From Gordonia hankookensis (GTDB lineage: Bacteria; Actinomycetota; Actinomycetes; Mycobacteriales; Mycobacteriaceae), in assembly GCF_014673215.1 (NCBI RefSeq), contig NZ_JACWMS010000002.1, positions 930,001 through 994,000 of the forward strand: a stretch of DNA of 64,000 bases, read 5' to 3'. The notes under the pieces are model-generated. The model searched no databases. It was given only the letters and a program-made list of their open reading frames with translations, and had not been told where the DNA came from. Every line of letters starts with the position of its first letter. Positions within the stretch are counted from its first letter, which is position 1. Below, in pieces: positions 26,390-35,134 of the stretch. Both the position numbers and the translations under genes were made by a program.

Positions 26390-27049
26390 ATGATCGGGCG
26401 GGTGAATACGACCGCCGTTCACCTGCCCGACCTCCCGGCACAGGCCCGTCGCCTCGTCGACCTCGGCGTCGCGCGACTCGCCGGCATCGACGACGCAGCG
26501 ATCATCGACGCCGCAGCAGCCGCAGCCGACACCGGCAACGCTCTGCTCGTCCCACACCCGGAACTCCTCGCTCCATCGGTGACCGCACCACTGCTGACCC
26601 GTAGCGACAAACCCGGATTCGTCGTCGTCGACATGACCGACCTCGACGATTTCGCGCCGATCACAGGCGTCGACCTCCCGGCGGGGCCGTTCTATCTGCT
26701 CACGGGCATCGAGCGCGGCGACGAGATGGCGAACTGGAGTCCCGACGAGGCGCTCCCGACGATCACCGGCGCCGCCCGCACCCCGCTGACGATCGGGGAA
26801 GGGATCGCCTGGCTCCTACAGCAGCCCGGGCAGCTCGAGCCGAATCGGTGTTTCATGACCATCGGCTCTCGGCTGCCCAGGCAGGACGGTCGCCTCGACG
26901 CCCGCACCCCGGCGATCTGGATCTCCGGGGGCACCGGCAGAGACGGACGCGAGCGCAAGGGCGCGCCGAAGGTCGGCTGGTGCTGGGCGGGTAATCGCCA
27001 CACGTGGCTCGGGTTCGCCTCGGCATCGGACCGTCGGGCCATCAGCTGA
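26390..27049 (+). CDS. DUF5701-type protein
   Basis: 219-aa cytosolic protein of a conserved actinobacterial family with no known activity. Diagnostic segments: GPFYLLTGIERGDEMANWSPDEALP in the middle, LTIGEGIAWLLQQPGQLEPNRCFMTIGSR, and the end PAIWISGGTGRDGRERKGAPKVGWCWAGNRHTWLGFASA. Conserved Cys and Trp near the end could form a ligand pocket, which is speculation. ATG at 26390 used; a GTG four codons on is an alternative. The stop overlaps the stop region of the convergent MFS gene by 8 bases. Confidence 0.78.
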   Translation: MIGRVNTTAVHLPDLPAQARRLVDLGVARLAGIDDAAIIDAAAAAADTGNALLVPHPELLAPSVTAPLLTRSDKPGFVVVDMTDLDDFAPITGVDLPAGPFYLLTGIERGDEMANWSPDEALPTITGAARTPLTIGEGIAWLLQQPGQLEPNRCFMTIGSRLPRQDGRLDARTPAIWISGGTGRDGRERKGAPKVGWCWAGNRHTWLGFASASDRRAIS

Positions 27050-28262
27050 CGAAGGCCGCCTCCCCCTCCGGATGACGCGCTGCGCCTCGTCGGGCAGCGA
27101 CGAAACAGATCAGCGCCATCACCGCGGAGCAGACCATCACGCACGCCATCGGGACCGCGGTGTCGTCGCCGGCGAGACCGCCGAGGGGCGAGACCACACC
27201 GCCGACGAGGAACATCAGACCGCCCAGCACGGCGCTGCCCGCGCCTGCCGCATCGCGGGTGTGCTCCATCGCGAGCGCCGCGCTGTTGCCCATCACGAAG
27301 CCGACGGACGTCACCGCCACGAAGAGCGGCACGACGAGCAGGACCGGTACCGGTGAGAGCGCCGCCCCGAGCACGCACACCGACGCGACGAGTAGCACCG
27401 GCACCGCGATCCGGATCGTGTGAGCCGGGTGCACGCGCCTGCGGGACAGTCGGGCGGCCACCAGGCCCGCGATGGTCATCCCCAACGCGTTCACCGCGAA
27501 ACACAGTCCGTAGACCACCGACGACGTCCCCAGTACCCGCTGATAGACGAACGACGAGCTCGAGATGTAGGCCATGAGCGAGCCGAATGCGAAGGCCTGG
27601 GTGAAGACGTAGGCGAGGAATGCCGGCCGCCGGAACCGGCCGAGCAGGTCACGGTAGCCCAGGCGGGGTGCGCGGTCCGCCGCGGCGAGGGTCTCCGGCA
27701 CCGACGTCACCGCCATGACGAGCTGCACCACGGTGGCTCCGAGGATCACCGCCAGGACGCCACGCCACGAGACGTGCCCGGCCAGGACACCACCGACAAC
27801 GGGCGCGATCACCGGGGCGAGACTCTGGATGGTCATCATCAGCGTCATCGATCGGGCCCCGGCGAATCCGACCAGGAGGTCGGCGATGATGGCGCGCGCG
27901 ATGACCATGCCGGCCGCCGCGGCAACGGCCTGGACGAAGCGGGCGGCGATGAGAACCTCGATGGTCGGTGCCGCGACCACCACGATGCCCGCGAGAACCG
28001 CGGCGGCCGAGCCGATCAGCAGGGGTAGGCGCCGCCCGTAGCGATCCGAGACCGGACCCCACAGCACCTGTCCCACCGCGACACCCACCAGGAACGCCGT
28101 GAGTGTCAGCTGCACCGACGTGGCGTCGGTGTGGAGCGATTCCTTGACCTCCAGGAAGGACGGGAGATAGAGATCCGTCGCGATCGGCGCGGTCGCCGAG
28201 AGCAGCGCCAGGGCCAGGAGCAGCCGCGGCCCCAGGCCGTCGCGGGTCGTGGTCGCGGTCAC
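27042..28262 (-). CDS. MFS transporter, Bcr/CflA (DHA1) drug-efflux type
   Basis: 406 aa, 12 helices. Bcr/CflA features: ATDLYLPSFLEVKESLHTD after helix 1, motif A-like GQVLWGPVSDRYGRRLPLLIG between helices 2 and 3, and ARFVQAVAAAAGMVIARAIIADL in helices 4-5. PVIAPVVGGVLAGHVSWRG (motif C, proton-coupled antiporters) follows. Proteins of this family export bicyclomycin, chloramphenicol, sulphonamides or metabolites; the real cargo is unknown. GTG at 28262 is chosen because it places the first helix correctly; no Shine-Dalgarno is evident. Confidence 0.88.
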   Translation of the reverse strand: MTATTTRDGLGPRLLLALALLSATAPIATDLYLPSFLEVKESLHTDATSVQLTLTAFLVGVAVGQVLWGPVSDRYGRRLPLLIGSAAAVLAGIVVVAAPTIEVLIAARFVQAVAAAAGMVIARAIIADLLVGFAGARSMTLMMTIQSLAPVIAPVVGGVLAGHVSWRGVLAVILGATVVQLVMAVTSVPETLAAADRAPRLGYRDLLGRFRRPAFLAYVFTQAFAFGSLMAYISSSSFVYQRVLGTSSVVYGLCFAVNALGMTIAGLVAARLSRRRVHPAHTIRIAVPVLLVASVCVLGAALSPVPVLLVVPLFVAVTSVGFVMGNSAALAMEHTRDAAGAGSAVLGGLMFLVGGVVSPLGGLAGDDTAVPMACVMVCSAVMALICFVAARRGAARHPEGEAAFVS

Positions 28263-28435
28263 GCGGGAAACGATAGTGTCGGCGATCAGTCGAGCGTGAC
28301 GCGTACCCGGCACTCACGCTCATCCGCCGGGTGAAGACACCTCGGGTCGGTGAATCCACCTTCGTCGCGGATGACGGCGGATTCGTCGAGTCGACGTGAA
28401 TGTTTCTCGGACGGGCTCGACCCCGACGCTTGACG

Positions 28436-28520
28436 CGGAAGCGGAGGGATTTGAACCCCCGGTGGTTTTACCCACGCTCGCTTTCAAGGCGAGTGCATTC
28501 GGCCGCTCTGCCACGCTTCC
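28436..28520 (-). tRNA. tRNA-Ser (anticodon TGA)
   Basis: 85-nt class II tRNA: acceptor GGAAGCG/CGCTTCC, discriminator G, anticodon loop CTTGAAA (TGA), long variable arm GTGGGTAAAACCAC and T-arm GGGTTCAAATCCC. CCA is not encoded. The third serine isoacceptor in this window, reading UCA. Confidence 0.95.
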
Positions 28521-28532
28521 CTGACGACGAGG

Positions 28533-28991
28533 CTACTGGACCAGGCCCGTCAGACTCGCATCGACCTTGCCGAACACCGACTCGAGCGCACGCATTTCAC
28601 CCTCGTCGATCCGGTCGAAAAGGTGCCTGCGAATCCGCGCGACATGATCGGTGGTGGCCGCCGCCACCAGGTCGCGTCCGGAGTCGGTGAGCCGGACGAG
28701 CCGACTGCGTCCGTCGGAGGCCTCGGTGAACTGTTCGACGTAGCCGAGCGCCACCAGCCGCGCGACCAAGCGGCTGATACCGCTGCGGGAGACCATCCCC
28801 TCTTGGGCGAGCTCCGACATCCGCTGCGGCCCTTCGCGCGCGATGGAGACCATCGTCCGATACTCCGCATAGCTGATCCCGTTGTCGGCGGTCAGCGCTT
28901 CGTCGAGGTGATTGATCAGCCGCATCGAGCCGACCAGAACGGTCAGCCAGACGCGCATCTCCTCCTCCGACAACCCCTCAGGTGCGGGCAT
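28533..28991 (-). CDS. MarR-family transcriptional regulator
   Basis: 152-aa winged-helix repressor type. The DNA-binding block is RMSELAQEGMVSRSGISRLVARLVALGYVEQFTEASDGRSRLVRLTDSGRDLV (residues about 62-115), flanked by dimerisation helices at both ends. ATG at 28991 with GGGGAGG upstream. Divergent from the quinone oxidoreductase at 29044 (52-base spacer), a classic arrangement for a MarR sensor of quinones or phenols controlling its detoxifying enzyme. Stop lies 13 bases from the tRNA-Ser 5' end on the same strand. Confidence 0.9.
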   Translation of the reverse strand: MPAPEGLSEEEMRVWLTVLVGSMRLINHLDEALTADNGISYAEYRTMVSIAREGPQRMSELAQEGMVSRSGISRLVARLVALGYVEQFTEASDGRSRLVRLTDSGRDLVAAATTDHVARIRRHLFDRIDEGEMRALESVFGKVDASLTGLVQ

Positions 28992-29043
28992 GTCCTCCCC
29001 TGTCTCCCCGACCCGATCTCGCAGATTGTGACAGCATCGGCAC

Positions 29044-30009
29044 GTGCGCGCCATAGCCGGAACCGACCAGCTTTTCGTGACCACCCTGCCCGACCCGGAG
29101 CCCGAGCCGACCGACGTGGTCATCGACGTCGTCGCCGCGGGCGTCAATCGGGCCGATCTCCTCCAGAGAGCCGGTCACTATCCGCCGCCACCCGGTGCGG
29201 TCGACACGCTCGGCCTCGAGGTGTCGGGACGGATCTCCGCGGTCGGGCGGCACGTCTCGGACTGGTCGATCGGCGACGAGGTGTGTGCCCTGCTGGCCGG
29301 AGGTGGCTACGCCGAGAAGGTCGCCGTGCCTGCCGTGCAGGTGCTGCCGAAGCCACTGGGTGTCGACCTCATCTCCGCTGCCGCCTTGCCCGAGGTCGCC
29401 TGCACCGTCGCGTCGAATCTGTTCGACACGGCGCACCTGGACAACGGTGAGTTGCTGCTGATCCACGGCGGGTCGAGCGGCATCGGCACACATGCGACCC
29501 AGGTCGCCCATGCGCTGGGGATCAGGGTCGCGGTCACCGCTCGCACCCCCGACAAGCTCGCACGTTGCCAGGATCTCGGCGCCGACATCCTGATCGACTA
29601 CTCGACCGAGGATTTCGTCCAGGTCGTCCGCGACAGCGGCGGCGCCGACGTCATCCTCGACATCATGGGTGCGGCCTATCTCGAACGGAACGTCAAGGCG
29701 CTGCGGACCGGTGGACGGCTGGTGATCATCGGGATGCAGGGCGGGATCAAGGCCGAATTGCCGATCGGCACACTGCTCTCCAAACGCGCCACGGTCCACG
29801 GCACGATGCTGCGGTCGCGGCCCGTCGAGGGCGTCGGCTCCAAGGCGGAGGTGGTGGCGAGCACCCGACGGGTCACCTGGCCACTCATCGACGAGGGGAG
29901 GGTTCGTCCGATCGTCGACTCGACGTTTCCGCTCGACGACGTGGAGGCCGCACATGCACGCCTCGACAGTGGCGGGGCGATCGGCAAGGTGCTGCTGACG
30001 ATGGGGTGA
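29044..30009 (+). CDS. NAD(P)H-quinone oxidoreductase, zinc-free MDR family
   Basis: 321 aa, medium-chain dehydrogenase/reductase of the TP53I3/PIG3-like quinone reductase branch. N-terminal GroES-like domain: VAAGVNRADLLQRAGHYPPPPGAVDTLGLEVSGRI. Cofactor domain with LLLIHGGSSGIGTHATQVAHALG (AxxGxxG-type NADPH motif) and VTARTPDKLARCQDLGAD. The Cys/His zinc ligands of alcohol dehydrogenases are absent. It probably reduces quinones in detoxification. GTG start. The divergent MarR gene likely regulates it. Same neighbourhood as Rv3777 of M. tuberculosis. Confidence 0.9.
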   Translation: MRAIAGTDQLFVTTLPDPEPEPTDVVIDVVAAGVNRADLLQRAGHYPPPPGAVDTLGLEVSGRISAVGRHVSDWSIGDEVCALLAGGGYAEKVAVPAVQVLPKPLGVDLISAAALPEVACTVASNLFDTAHLDNGELLLIHGGSSGIGTHATQVAHALGIRVAVTARTPDKLARCQDLGADILIDYSTEDFVQVVRDSGGADVILDIMGAAYLERNVKALRTGGRLVIIGMQGGIKAELPIGTLLSKRATVHGTMLRSRPVEGVGSKAEVVASTRRVTWPLIDEGRVRPIVDSTFPLDDVEAAHARLDSGGAIGKVLLTMG

Positions 30010-30045
30010 CGTGGCTCGTCGCAGGCTCAGGCGAGCACGCGACGA

Positions 30046-30516
30046 TCACTCCGGCAGGTCGGACAGCCCACCGTTGATCTTGCGGAACACCTCGCCGAGC
30101 GTCTGGTACTCGTCGGCCGTCACGCGATCGACCACGAGACGCCGGATCAGGTCGTTGCGTACCGACACATGTCGATCCCGCGCAGCCAGACCGCATTCGG
30201 TGATGCGGACGTACCGATGCCGGGCGTCGGTACCGCATTCGACCCGCTCGACCAGACCGTCGGCGACGAGCCGCGCAGTCTGCCGCGACACGGTGCTCAC
30301 CGTCATGTGCACATCGGCGGCGAGCTCACTGATCCCACGCGTGCGGGAATCGCCGAGAGCCTCGAGTACGCGCAGATCGGCCTGTGACATCCCCTCGGCC
30401 GACATCGCAGTGTTGATCTCCGCCAGCAGACCCCAACCACCCTTGACCACGGCCCGCCAGATGGCCAGCTCCGTGGAGCTCAGGGCCTGATCCGCCGCTC
30501 CGGAGTCGGCCCGCAT
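30046..30516 (-). CDS. MarR-family transcriptional regulator
   Basis: 156 aa. The winged helix RGISELAADVHMTVSTVSRQTARLVADGLVERVECGTDARHRYVRITECGLAARDRH spans about residues 59-118, with flanking dimer helices (ELAIWRAVVKGGWGLLAEINTAM; ADEYQTLGEVFRKINGGL). Distinct from the MarR at 28533: the two share only the fold pattern. A perfect inverted repeat lies 20 bases upstream of its ATG, suggesting autorepression. It converges on the quinone oxidoreductase gene. Confidence 0.9.
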   Translation of the reverse strand: MRADSGAADQALSSTELAIWRAVVKGGWGLLAEINTAMSAEGMSQADLRVLEALGDSRTRGISELAADVHMTVSTVSRQTARLVADGLVERVECGTDARHRYVRITECGLAARDRHVSVRNDLIRRLVVDRVTADEYQTLGEVFRKINGGLSDLPE

Positions 30517-30535
30517 CAGTGCACAGCCGAAATCG

Positions 30536-30553
30536 CGACAACCTTCATTGTCG
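30536..30553. promoter_or_regulatory. candidate MarR operator
   Basis: CGACAA-CCTTCA-TTGTCG, a perfect 6-bp inverted repeat with 6-base spacer, next to the AT-rich TAAATTTAATG (possible -10 region). It sits 20 bases upstream of the MarR start. An unusually AT-rich spot for this genome. Confidence 0.5.
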
Positions 30554-30627
30554 TAAATTTAATGACCGCGATGCCGAATTGCGAGTCAGGTGACCCACTT
30601 CTCAGACAATTGACCAACTCGTGTCGT

Positions 30628-31824
30628 TCAGCCGAGTGACCCCAGCGCACGCGCGAGGTGATCCACCTCATAGGGGGTGGAGTAGGGCCCGAGGCCCACC
30701 GTGACCGCACCACCGAAATCACCGGCCCCCAGGCGGGTCAGCGCGCGACTCGGCACGTCCGCGAGGGCACAGATCCCGTTGTCGGCGAGTCGTCGCACCA
30801 CCTTGTCGGCACTGACGCCGTCAAAGGTGAAGCTCACTGCCGGGACACGATCCTCCACGGTGCCGACCAGACTGACCTGGTTGAGGTGCTGCAGGGTGGT
30901 GGTCAGATAGAACGTGAGGCGCCGCAGGTATTCGTTCACGCCGTCGAGTGCCGTCACGAGCCTCCTGCGGCGCTTTCCGATCGCGTCGTCGTCGAGGGCG
31001 GCGAGGTGTTCCACGGACGCGACGAGTCCGGCCAGCAGCGCTCCCTGATGCGGCTCGGGCTCCAACCGGGCCGGCCCGACGGCGCGCGGATCCATCGCCA
31101 GGGAACGCAGCCGATCCATGGCTGCGGCACTGCGGAATCCCATCGCGGCCACACGCGGCCCACCCCAGCGTTCGGCGGAGACGATCAGCACGTCGGCGCC
31201 CAGTTCGCCGATGTCGAGCGGGAGGTAGGGCGCAGCGCTGGTCGCGTCGACCACCAGGAGTGCACCGGCGGCACGCGCCATGGTCGCGATCGCGCCGACG
31301 TCGGTGATCGCACCGACGGTCGACGACGCCAGGGTCACCGCGACGACGTTGGTCCGCTCGTCGATCAGATCGCGGTACTGCCAGGTCGGGAGGGCGCCGG
31401 TCTCGACGTCCACCTCCGCCCACCGGGTCCGGGCGCCGTGCCGGTCGGCGACGCGCAGCCAGGGCACGATGTTGGGTTCGTCGTCCTGGCGGCTGAGCAC
31501 CACGTTGCCGCCCAGCCAGGACGTGACCGGCATCGCCTCCGCGAGGCCGCTCAACAACGCCGACCGCGACGGACCGAGGACCACCGCCGCGGAATCCGCG
31601 GCCATCAGGTCCGCGATCGCCCGCCGGGCACCGTCGACCACCTCGGCAGATGCCCGAGCAGCCGGGTACACGCCACCGGGTGCCGCGCCGAGCTGCCGAA
31701 ATCCTTTCGACACGGCAGACGCCACCGAGTCCGGTATCTGCAGACCGGCCTGCGGATCGAGATGGATCCAGCCGTCACCGAGCGAGGGAAACAATCCACG
31801 CACGTGTGCGACGTCGAAGGCCAT
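30628..31824 (-). CDS. class V aminotransferase-like protein lacking the PLP lysine
   Basis: 398 aa, cysteine-desulfurase fold, equivalent in position and length to Rv3778c. The cofactor aspartate is kept (D193 in LLVVDATSAAPYLPLDIGELGAD). The segment that in active enzymes reads SGHKW-LGP is VSAERWGGP here, so the Schiff-base lysine is replaced by Arg219 and the preceding His by Glu218. Catalysis by normal PLP chemistry is therefore unlikely; a binding or regulatory role is possible. Start ATG at 31824 gives the family length. Divergent from pafE (64 bases). Confidence 0.82.
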   Translation of the reverse strand: MAFDVAHVRGLFPSLGDGWIHLDPQAGLQIPDSVASAVSKGFRQLGAAPGGVYPAARASAEVVDGARRAIADLMAADSAAVVLGPSRSALLSGLAEAMPVTSWLGGNVVLSRQDDEPNIVPWLRVADRHGARTRWAEVDVETGALPTWQYRDLIDERTNVVAVTLASSTVGAITDVGAIATMARAAGALLVVDATSAAPYLPLDIGELGADVLIVSAERWGGPRVAAMGFRSAAAMDRLRSLAMDPRAVGPARLEPEPHQGALLAGLVASVEHLAALDDDAIGKRRRRLVTALDGVNEYLRRLTFYLTTTLQHLNQVSLVGTVEDRVPAVSFTFDGVSADKVVRRLADNGICALADVPSRALTRLGAGDFGGAVTVGLGPYSTPYEVDHLARALGSLG

Positions 31825-31888
31825 GGCTCTCACGATAGACATGGGGTATCACGACAACCGACACACGTCCTTCGGCACAATGGGTGGC

Positions 31889-32428
31889 ATGACATCTGGA
31901 CCGTTCGGAGGCAGCGACCCACGCACCGGCGTTCCCGGCGAGGAGCCGGAGAACGTGATCGTCGTCGGGGGGCAGTCCGGCGGCGACGCCAACGGTGACG
32001 GCAGCAGCGTCGCCGACATGGTGGAACAGCCTGCCAAGGTGATGCGGATCGGCACCATGATCAAGCAGCTGCTCGAGGAAGTGCGGGCGGCTCCGCTCGA
32101 CGAGGCCAGCCGCAACCGGCTCCGCGAGATCCACGAATCATCGATCCGCGAACTCGAGGACGGTCTCGCCCCTGAGCTGCGCGAAGAACTCGAGCGGCTG
32201 GCGCTGCCCTTCACCGACGACGGGACGCCGTCGGACGCCGAGCTACGAATCGCCCAGGCCCAGCTCGTGGGCTGGCTGGAGGGCCTGTTCCACGGCATCC
32301 AGACCGCACTTTTCGCCCAGCAGATGGCGGCTCGCGCACAACTCGAACAAATGCGGCAGGGCGCGCTGCCTCCCGGCGTCGTGACCGGCGGCGGACCGCA
32401 CGGACCCAGCACGGGGCAATACCTCTGA
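31889..32428 (+). CDS. pafE: bacterial proteasome activator PafE/Bpa
   Basis: 179 aa. The central block VEQPAKVMRIGTMIKQLLEEVRAAPLDEASRNRLREIHESSIRELEDGLAPELREEL and AELRIAQAQLVGWLEGLFHGIQTALFAQQMAARAQLEQMRQGALPPGV matches mycobacterial Bpa/PafE almost residue for residue. The protein ends GQYL, the HbYX-like tail that docks on the 20S proteasome and opens its gate. PafE forms a dodecameric ring that lets the proteasome degrade unfolded proteins and HspR without ATP or Pup. This implies 20S proteasome genes elsewhere in the genome. ATG at 31889 preferred; ATG at 31880 adds three residues. It lies just upstream of wzm, as in mycobacteria. Confidence 0.95.
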   Translation: MTSGPFGGSDPRTGVPGEEPENVIVVGGQSGGDANGDGSSVADMVEQPAKVMRIGTMIKQLLEEVRAAPLDEASRNRLREIHESSIRELEDGLAPELREELERLALPFTDDGTPSDAELRIAQAQLVGWLEGLFHGIQTALFAQQMAARAQLEQMRQGALPPGVVTGGGPHGPSTGQYL

Positions 32429-32453
32429 TGCCCCGCTTGTATGCTGGGTCCCC

Positions 32454-33317
32454 GTGTCATCGGTAGTCAACAGCGAGGTACCCCCAGCACCGGCGGTGTC
32501 CGATTCCCGCACGCTCCGCCGGGCGGTGAAGGATCTCCGCGACGGCCTGACCACCTCGGAGCTGTGGCTTCATCTCGGGTGGCAGGACATCAAGCAGCGG
32601 TATCGGCGGTCGGTGCTCGGTCCGTTGTGGATCACCATCGCGACCGGCGTCACCGCGGTTGCCATGGGCCTGCTGTACGGCGAACTCTTCGGGATGGACA
32701 TCAAGGTCTTCCTGCCGTACGTGGCACTCGGCTTCATCTTCTGGAACTTCATCCAGAGCTCGATCCTCGAGGGCGCGGAGGTGTTCTCCAAGAACGAGGG
32801 GCTGATCAAGCAGATACCGGCACCGGTGAGCGTGCACGTCTATCGCGTGGTGTGGCGGCAGCTGATCATCTTCGCGCACAACGTCGTGATCATCGTGCTG
32901 ATCTTCGTGATCTTTCCGCCGCCGATCCATTGGTCGGTGCTGCTGGTGTTCCCGGCCATCGTCCTCTTCGTGCTCAACTCGGTGTGGGTGTCCATCGTCT
33001 TCGGCATCCTCTCCACCCGATTCCGCGACATCGGTCAGCTCCTCACCACCGTCGTGCAGCTGGTGTTCTTCATGACGCCGATCATCTGGAGCACCCAGAG
33101 CCTCGGGAACACCGCGGCAGGCGACAAGTCGCCGCGGTTGAAGCTCGTCGAGCTCAACCCGATGTTCCACTACCTCGAGATCTCCCGCGGCCCACTGCTG
33201 GGGCAGTCGGTGGCGTTCTACCACTGGGCGATCGTGATCGGCTGTACCGCGGTCGGCTGGCTGTTGGCCATGCTGGTGATGCGCAATTATCGAGCCCGCG
33301 TGGCGTATTGGGTTTAG
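32454..33317 (+). CDS. wzm: galactan ABC exporter, permease
   Basis: 287-aa ABC-2 type permease with six helices and the typical N-terminal cytosolic entry ELWLHLGWQDIKQRYRRSVLGPLWITI. With Wzt it is thought to flip lipid-linked galactan across the plasma membrane before arabinan is added (Rv3783 homologue). VWVSIVFGILSTRFRDIGQLLTTVVQLVFFMTPIIW is the conserved loop and helix near residue 190. GTG start at 32454, 25 bases after pafE; no good ribosome-binding site, so a separate leaderless transcript or coupling to pafE are both possible. wzt follows after 12 bases. Confidence 0.93.
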   Translation: MSSVVNSEVPPAPAVSDSRTLRRAVKDLRDGLTTSELWLHLGWQDIKQRYRRSVLGPLWITIATGVTAVAMGLLYGELFGMDIKVFLPYVALGFIFWNFIQSSILEGAEVFSKNEGLIKQIPAPVSVHVYRVVWRQLIIFAHNVVIIVLIFVIFPPPIHWSVLLVFPAIVLFVLNSVWVSIVFGILSTRFRDIGQLLTTVVQLVFFMTPIIWSTQSLGNTAAGDKSPRLKLVELNPMFHYLEISRGPLLGQSVAFYHWAIVIGCTAVGWLLAMLVMRNYRARVAYWV

Positions 33318-33329
33318 GACGGGCGAGAA

Positions 33330-34139
33330 ATGGCACCTGAGGACAGAGTTCGCGTCGACACGTGGGGAGCATGCGTCGACTTCCCGATCTTCGACGCCAA
33401 GACCCGCTCGCTGAAGAAGTCCGTGATGGGCGCGGCCGGCGGCGTGATCGGCTCCACCGAGTCGAACGTCGTGGTGGTGGAGGCGCTCAAGAACATCGAT
33501 CTGCATCTGCAGCACGGCGACCGGGTCGGGCTCGTCGGGCACAACGGTGCCGGTAAGTCGACACTGCTGCGACTGCTGTCGGGCATCTACGAGCCCACCC
33601 GCGGATCGTGCCGGGTGAGCGGTCGGGTTGCCCCGGTCTTCGACCTCGGCGTCGGCATGGATCCCGAGATCTCCGGCTACGAGAACATCATCATCCGCGG
33701 CATGTTCCTCGGGATGACCCGCAAGGCGATGCTGAAGAAGATCGACGACATCGCCGAGTTCACCGAGCTCGGCGACTATCTGCAGATGCCGCTGCGGACA
33801 TACTCCACCGGCATGCGGGTGCGCGTGGCACTCGGCGTGGTCACCAGCATCGACCCCGAGATCCTCATCCTCGACGAAGGCATCGGCGCGGTGGACGCGG
33901 ACTTCATGAAGAAGGCACGCACCCGCCTGCAGGCGCTGGTCGAACGGTCCGGCATCCTCGTGTTCGCCAGCCACTCCAACGAATTCCTCGCGCAGCTCTG
34001 CGACCGCGCACTCTGGATCGACCACGGTCAGGTCCGGATGGAGGGCGGCATCGAAGACGTCGTCGGCGCCTACGAGGGCCCGGCCGCGGCCGCTCATGTC
34101 CGCAAGGTGCTCGCCGAGCTCGAGGCACCGGGCGCATGA
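33330..34139 (+). CDS. wzt: galactan ABC exporter, ATPase
   Basis: 269-aa ABC ATPase. Walker A GHNGAGKST (70-78), signature YSTGMRVRVALGV near 158-170, Walker B ILILDE (178-183), switch His in FASHS. The N-terminal extension (about 45 residues before the first strand) is a gate-helix type found in Wzt. The protein ends soon after the nucleotide domain, so it lacks the C-terminal carbohydrate-binding module of O-antigen Wzt proteins, which fits a galactan exporter that does not read a terminal cap. Works with Wzm. Its stop overlaps the glfT1 start by 4 bases. Confidence 0.94.
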   Translation: MAPEDRVRVDTWGACVDFPIFDAKTRSLKKSVMGAAGGVIGSTESNVVVVEALKNIDLHLQHGDRVGLVGHNGAGKSTLLRLLSGIYEPTRGSCRVSGRVAPVFDLGVGMDPEISGYENIIIRGMFLGMTRKAMLKKIDDIAEFTELGDYLQMPLRTYSTGMRVRVALGVVTSIDPEILILDEGIGAVDADFMKKARTRLQALVERSGILVFASHSNEFLAQLCDRALWIDHGQVRMEGGIEDVVGAYEGPAAAAHVRKVLAELEAPGA

Positions 34140-35050
34140 CCGACCGTGTGATCGCCGTGGTGGTCACCCACCGCCGGGTCGAACTCCTCGCCGGTTCGCT
34201 GGCCGTGGTGGCCAACCAGGACCGTCCGGTCGACCACCTGATCGTGGTGGACAACGCCGACGAACCGGAGGTCGCGGAACTCGTTGCCGGACAACCGATT
34301 CCGACGACATATCTCGGTTCGCAACGCAACCTCGGCGGCGCGGGCGGCTTCGCGCTCGGCATCCTGCACGCACTGGCGATGGGTGCGGACTGGGTCTGGT
34401 GCGCCGACGACGACGGTCGCCCCGACGGCCCGGCCGTGCTGAGCACACTCCTCGACTGCGCCGCACGGCATCGGCTCGACGAGGTCTCGCCCGTGGTCGC
34501 CAACATCGACGACCCGGACACCCTCGCCTTCCCGCTGCGTCGTGGACTCGTGTGGCGACGCAAGCGCTCCGAGCTGTTCGCCGACGCCGGGAGCGGGTCG
34601 CATGCAACCGACGATCTGCTGCCCGGAATCGCCTCACTCTTCAACGGCGCGCTCTTCTCGGCGCGCGCGATCGAGGAGGTCGGCGTGCCCGATCTCCGCC
34701 TGTTCTTCCGCGGCGACGAGGTGGAGATACATCGACGCCTACAGCGGTCGGGACTCGCGTTCGGCACCTGCCTGACGGCGGGTTATCTGCATCCCGACGG
34801 CTCCGACGAGTTCCGGCCGATCCTCGGCGGACGGATGCACACGCAGTACCCCGACAACCCGACGAAGCGCTTCTTCACCTACCGCAACCGCGGCTACCTG
34901 ATGAGCCAGCCCGGGATGCGCAGGCTGTTGCCGCAGGAGTACGCCCGATTCGGCTGGTATTTCCTTGTGCAGCAGCATGATCCGAAGGGCTTCGCGAACT
35001 GGATGCGACTGCGACGGCTGGGTCGGCGGGAGCGGTTCGCGCGGCCGTAG
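34136..35050 (+). CDS. glfT1: galactofuranosyltransferase GlfT1
   Basis: 304-aa GT2-family GT-A enzyme that adds the first galactofuranose residues to decaprenyl-PP-GlcNAc-Rha from UDP-Galf. The metal/nucleotide motif is CADDDGRPDG (D91-D93) after VVDNADEPEV and GSQRNLGGAGGFALG. RMHTQYPDNPTKRFFTYRNRGYL lies in the acceptor half. ATG overlaps the wzt stop (ATGA), so export and priming of galactan are co-translated. Longer upstream frames are shadows of wzt. A near-perfect 58-base palindrome lies 26 bases past the stop and probably ends the wzm-wzt-glfT1 unit. Confidence 0.93.
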   Translation: MTDRVIAVVVTHRRVELLAGSLAVVANQDRPVDHLIVVDNADEPEVAELVAGQPIPTTYLGSQRNLGGAGGFALGILHALAMGADWVWCADDDGRPDGPAVLSTLLDCAARHRLDEVSPVVANIDDPDTLAFPLRRGLVWRRKRSELFADAGSGSHATDDLLPGIASLFNGALFSARAIEEVGVPDLRLFFRGDEVEIHRRLQRSGLAFGTCLTAGYLHPDGSDEFRPILGGRMHTQYPDNPTKRFFTYRNRGYLMSQPGMRRLLPQEYARFGWYFLVQQHDPKGFANWMRLRRLGRRERFARP

Positions 35051-35076
35051 CCAAGGATCGATGGCCGACGATGGAC

Positions 35077-35134
35077 GCGACCTCATCTCGACTCCGCGAC
35101 TTCGGCCGAGGTCGCGGACTCGAAATGAGGTCGC
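35077..35134. terminator. 58-base near-perfect palindrome after glfT1
   Basis: Two 29-base arms (35077-35105, 35106-35134) are complementary except at three positions, with no spacer. A second small palindrome GCGAACGGTTCGC (35132-35144) abuts it. There is no T-tract. It probably works as a strong hairpin terminator or is a REP-type element. Confidence 0.65.
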
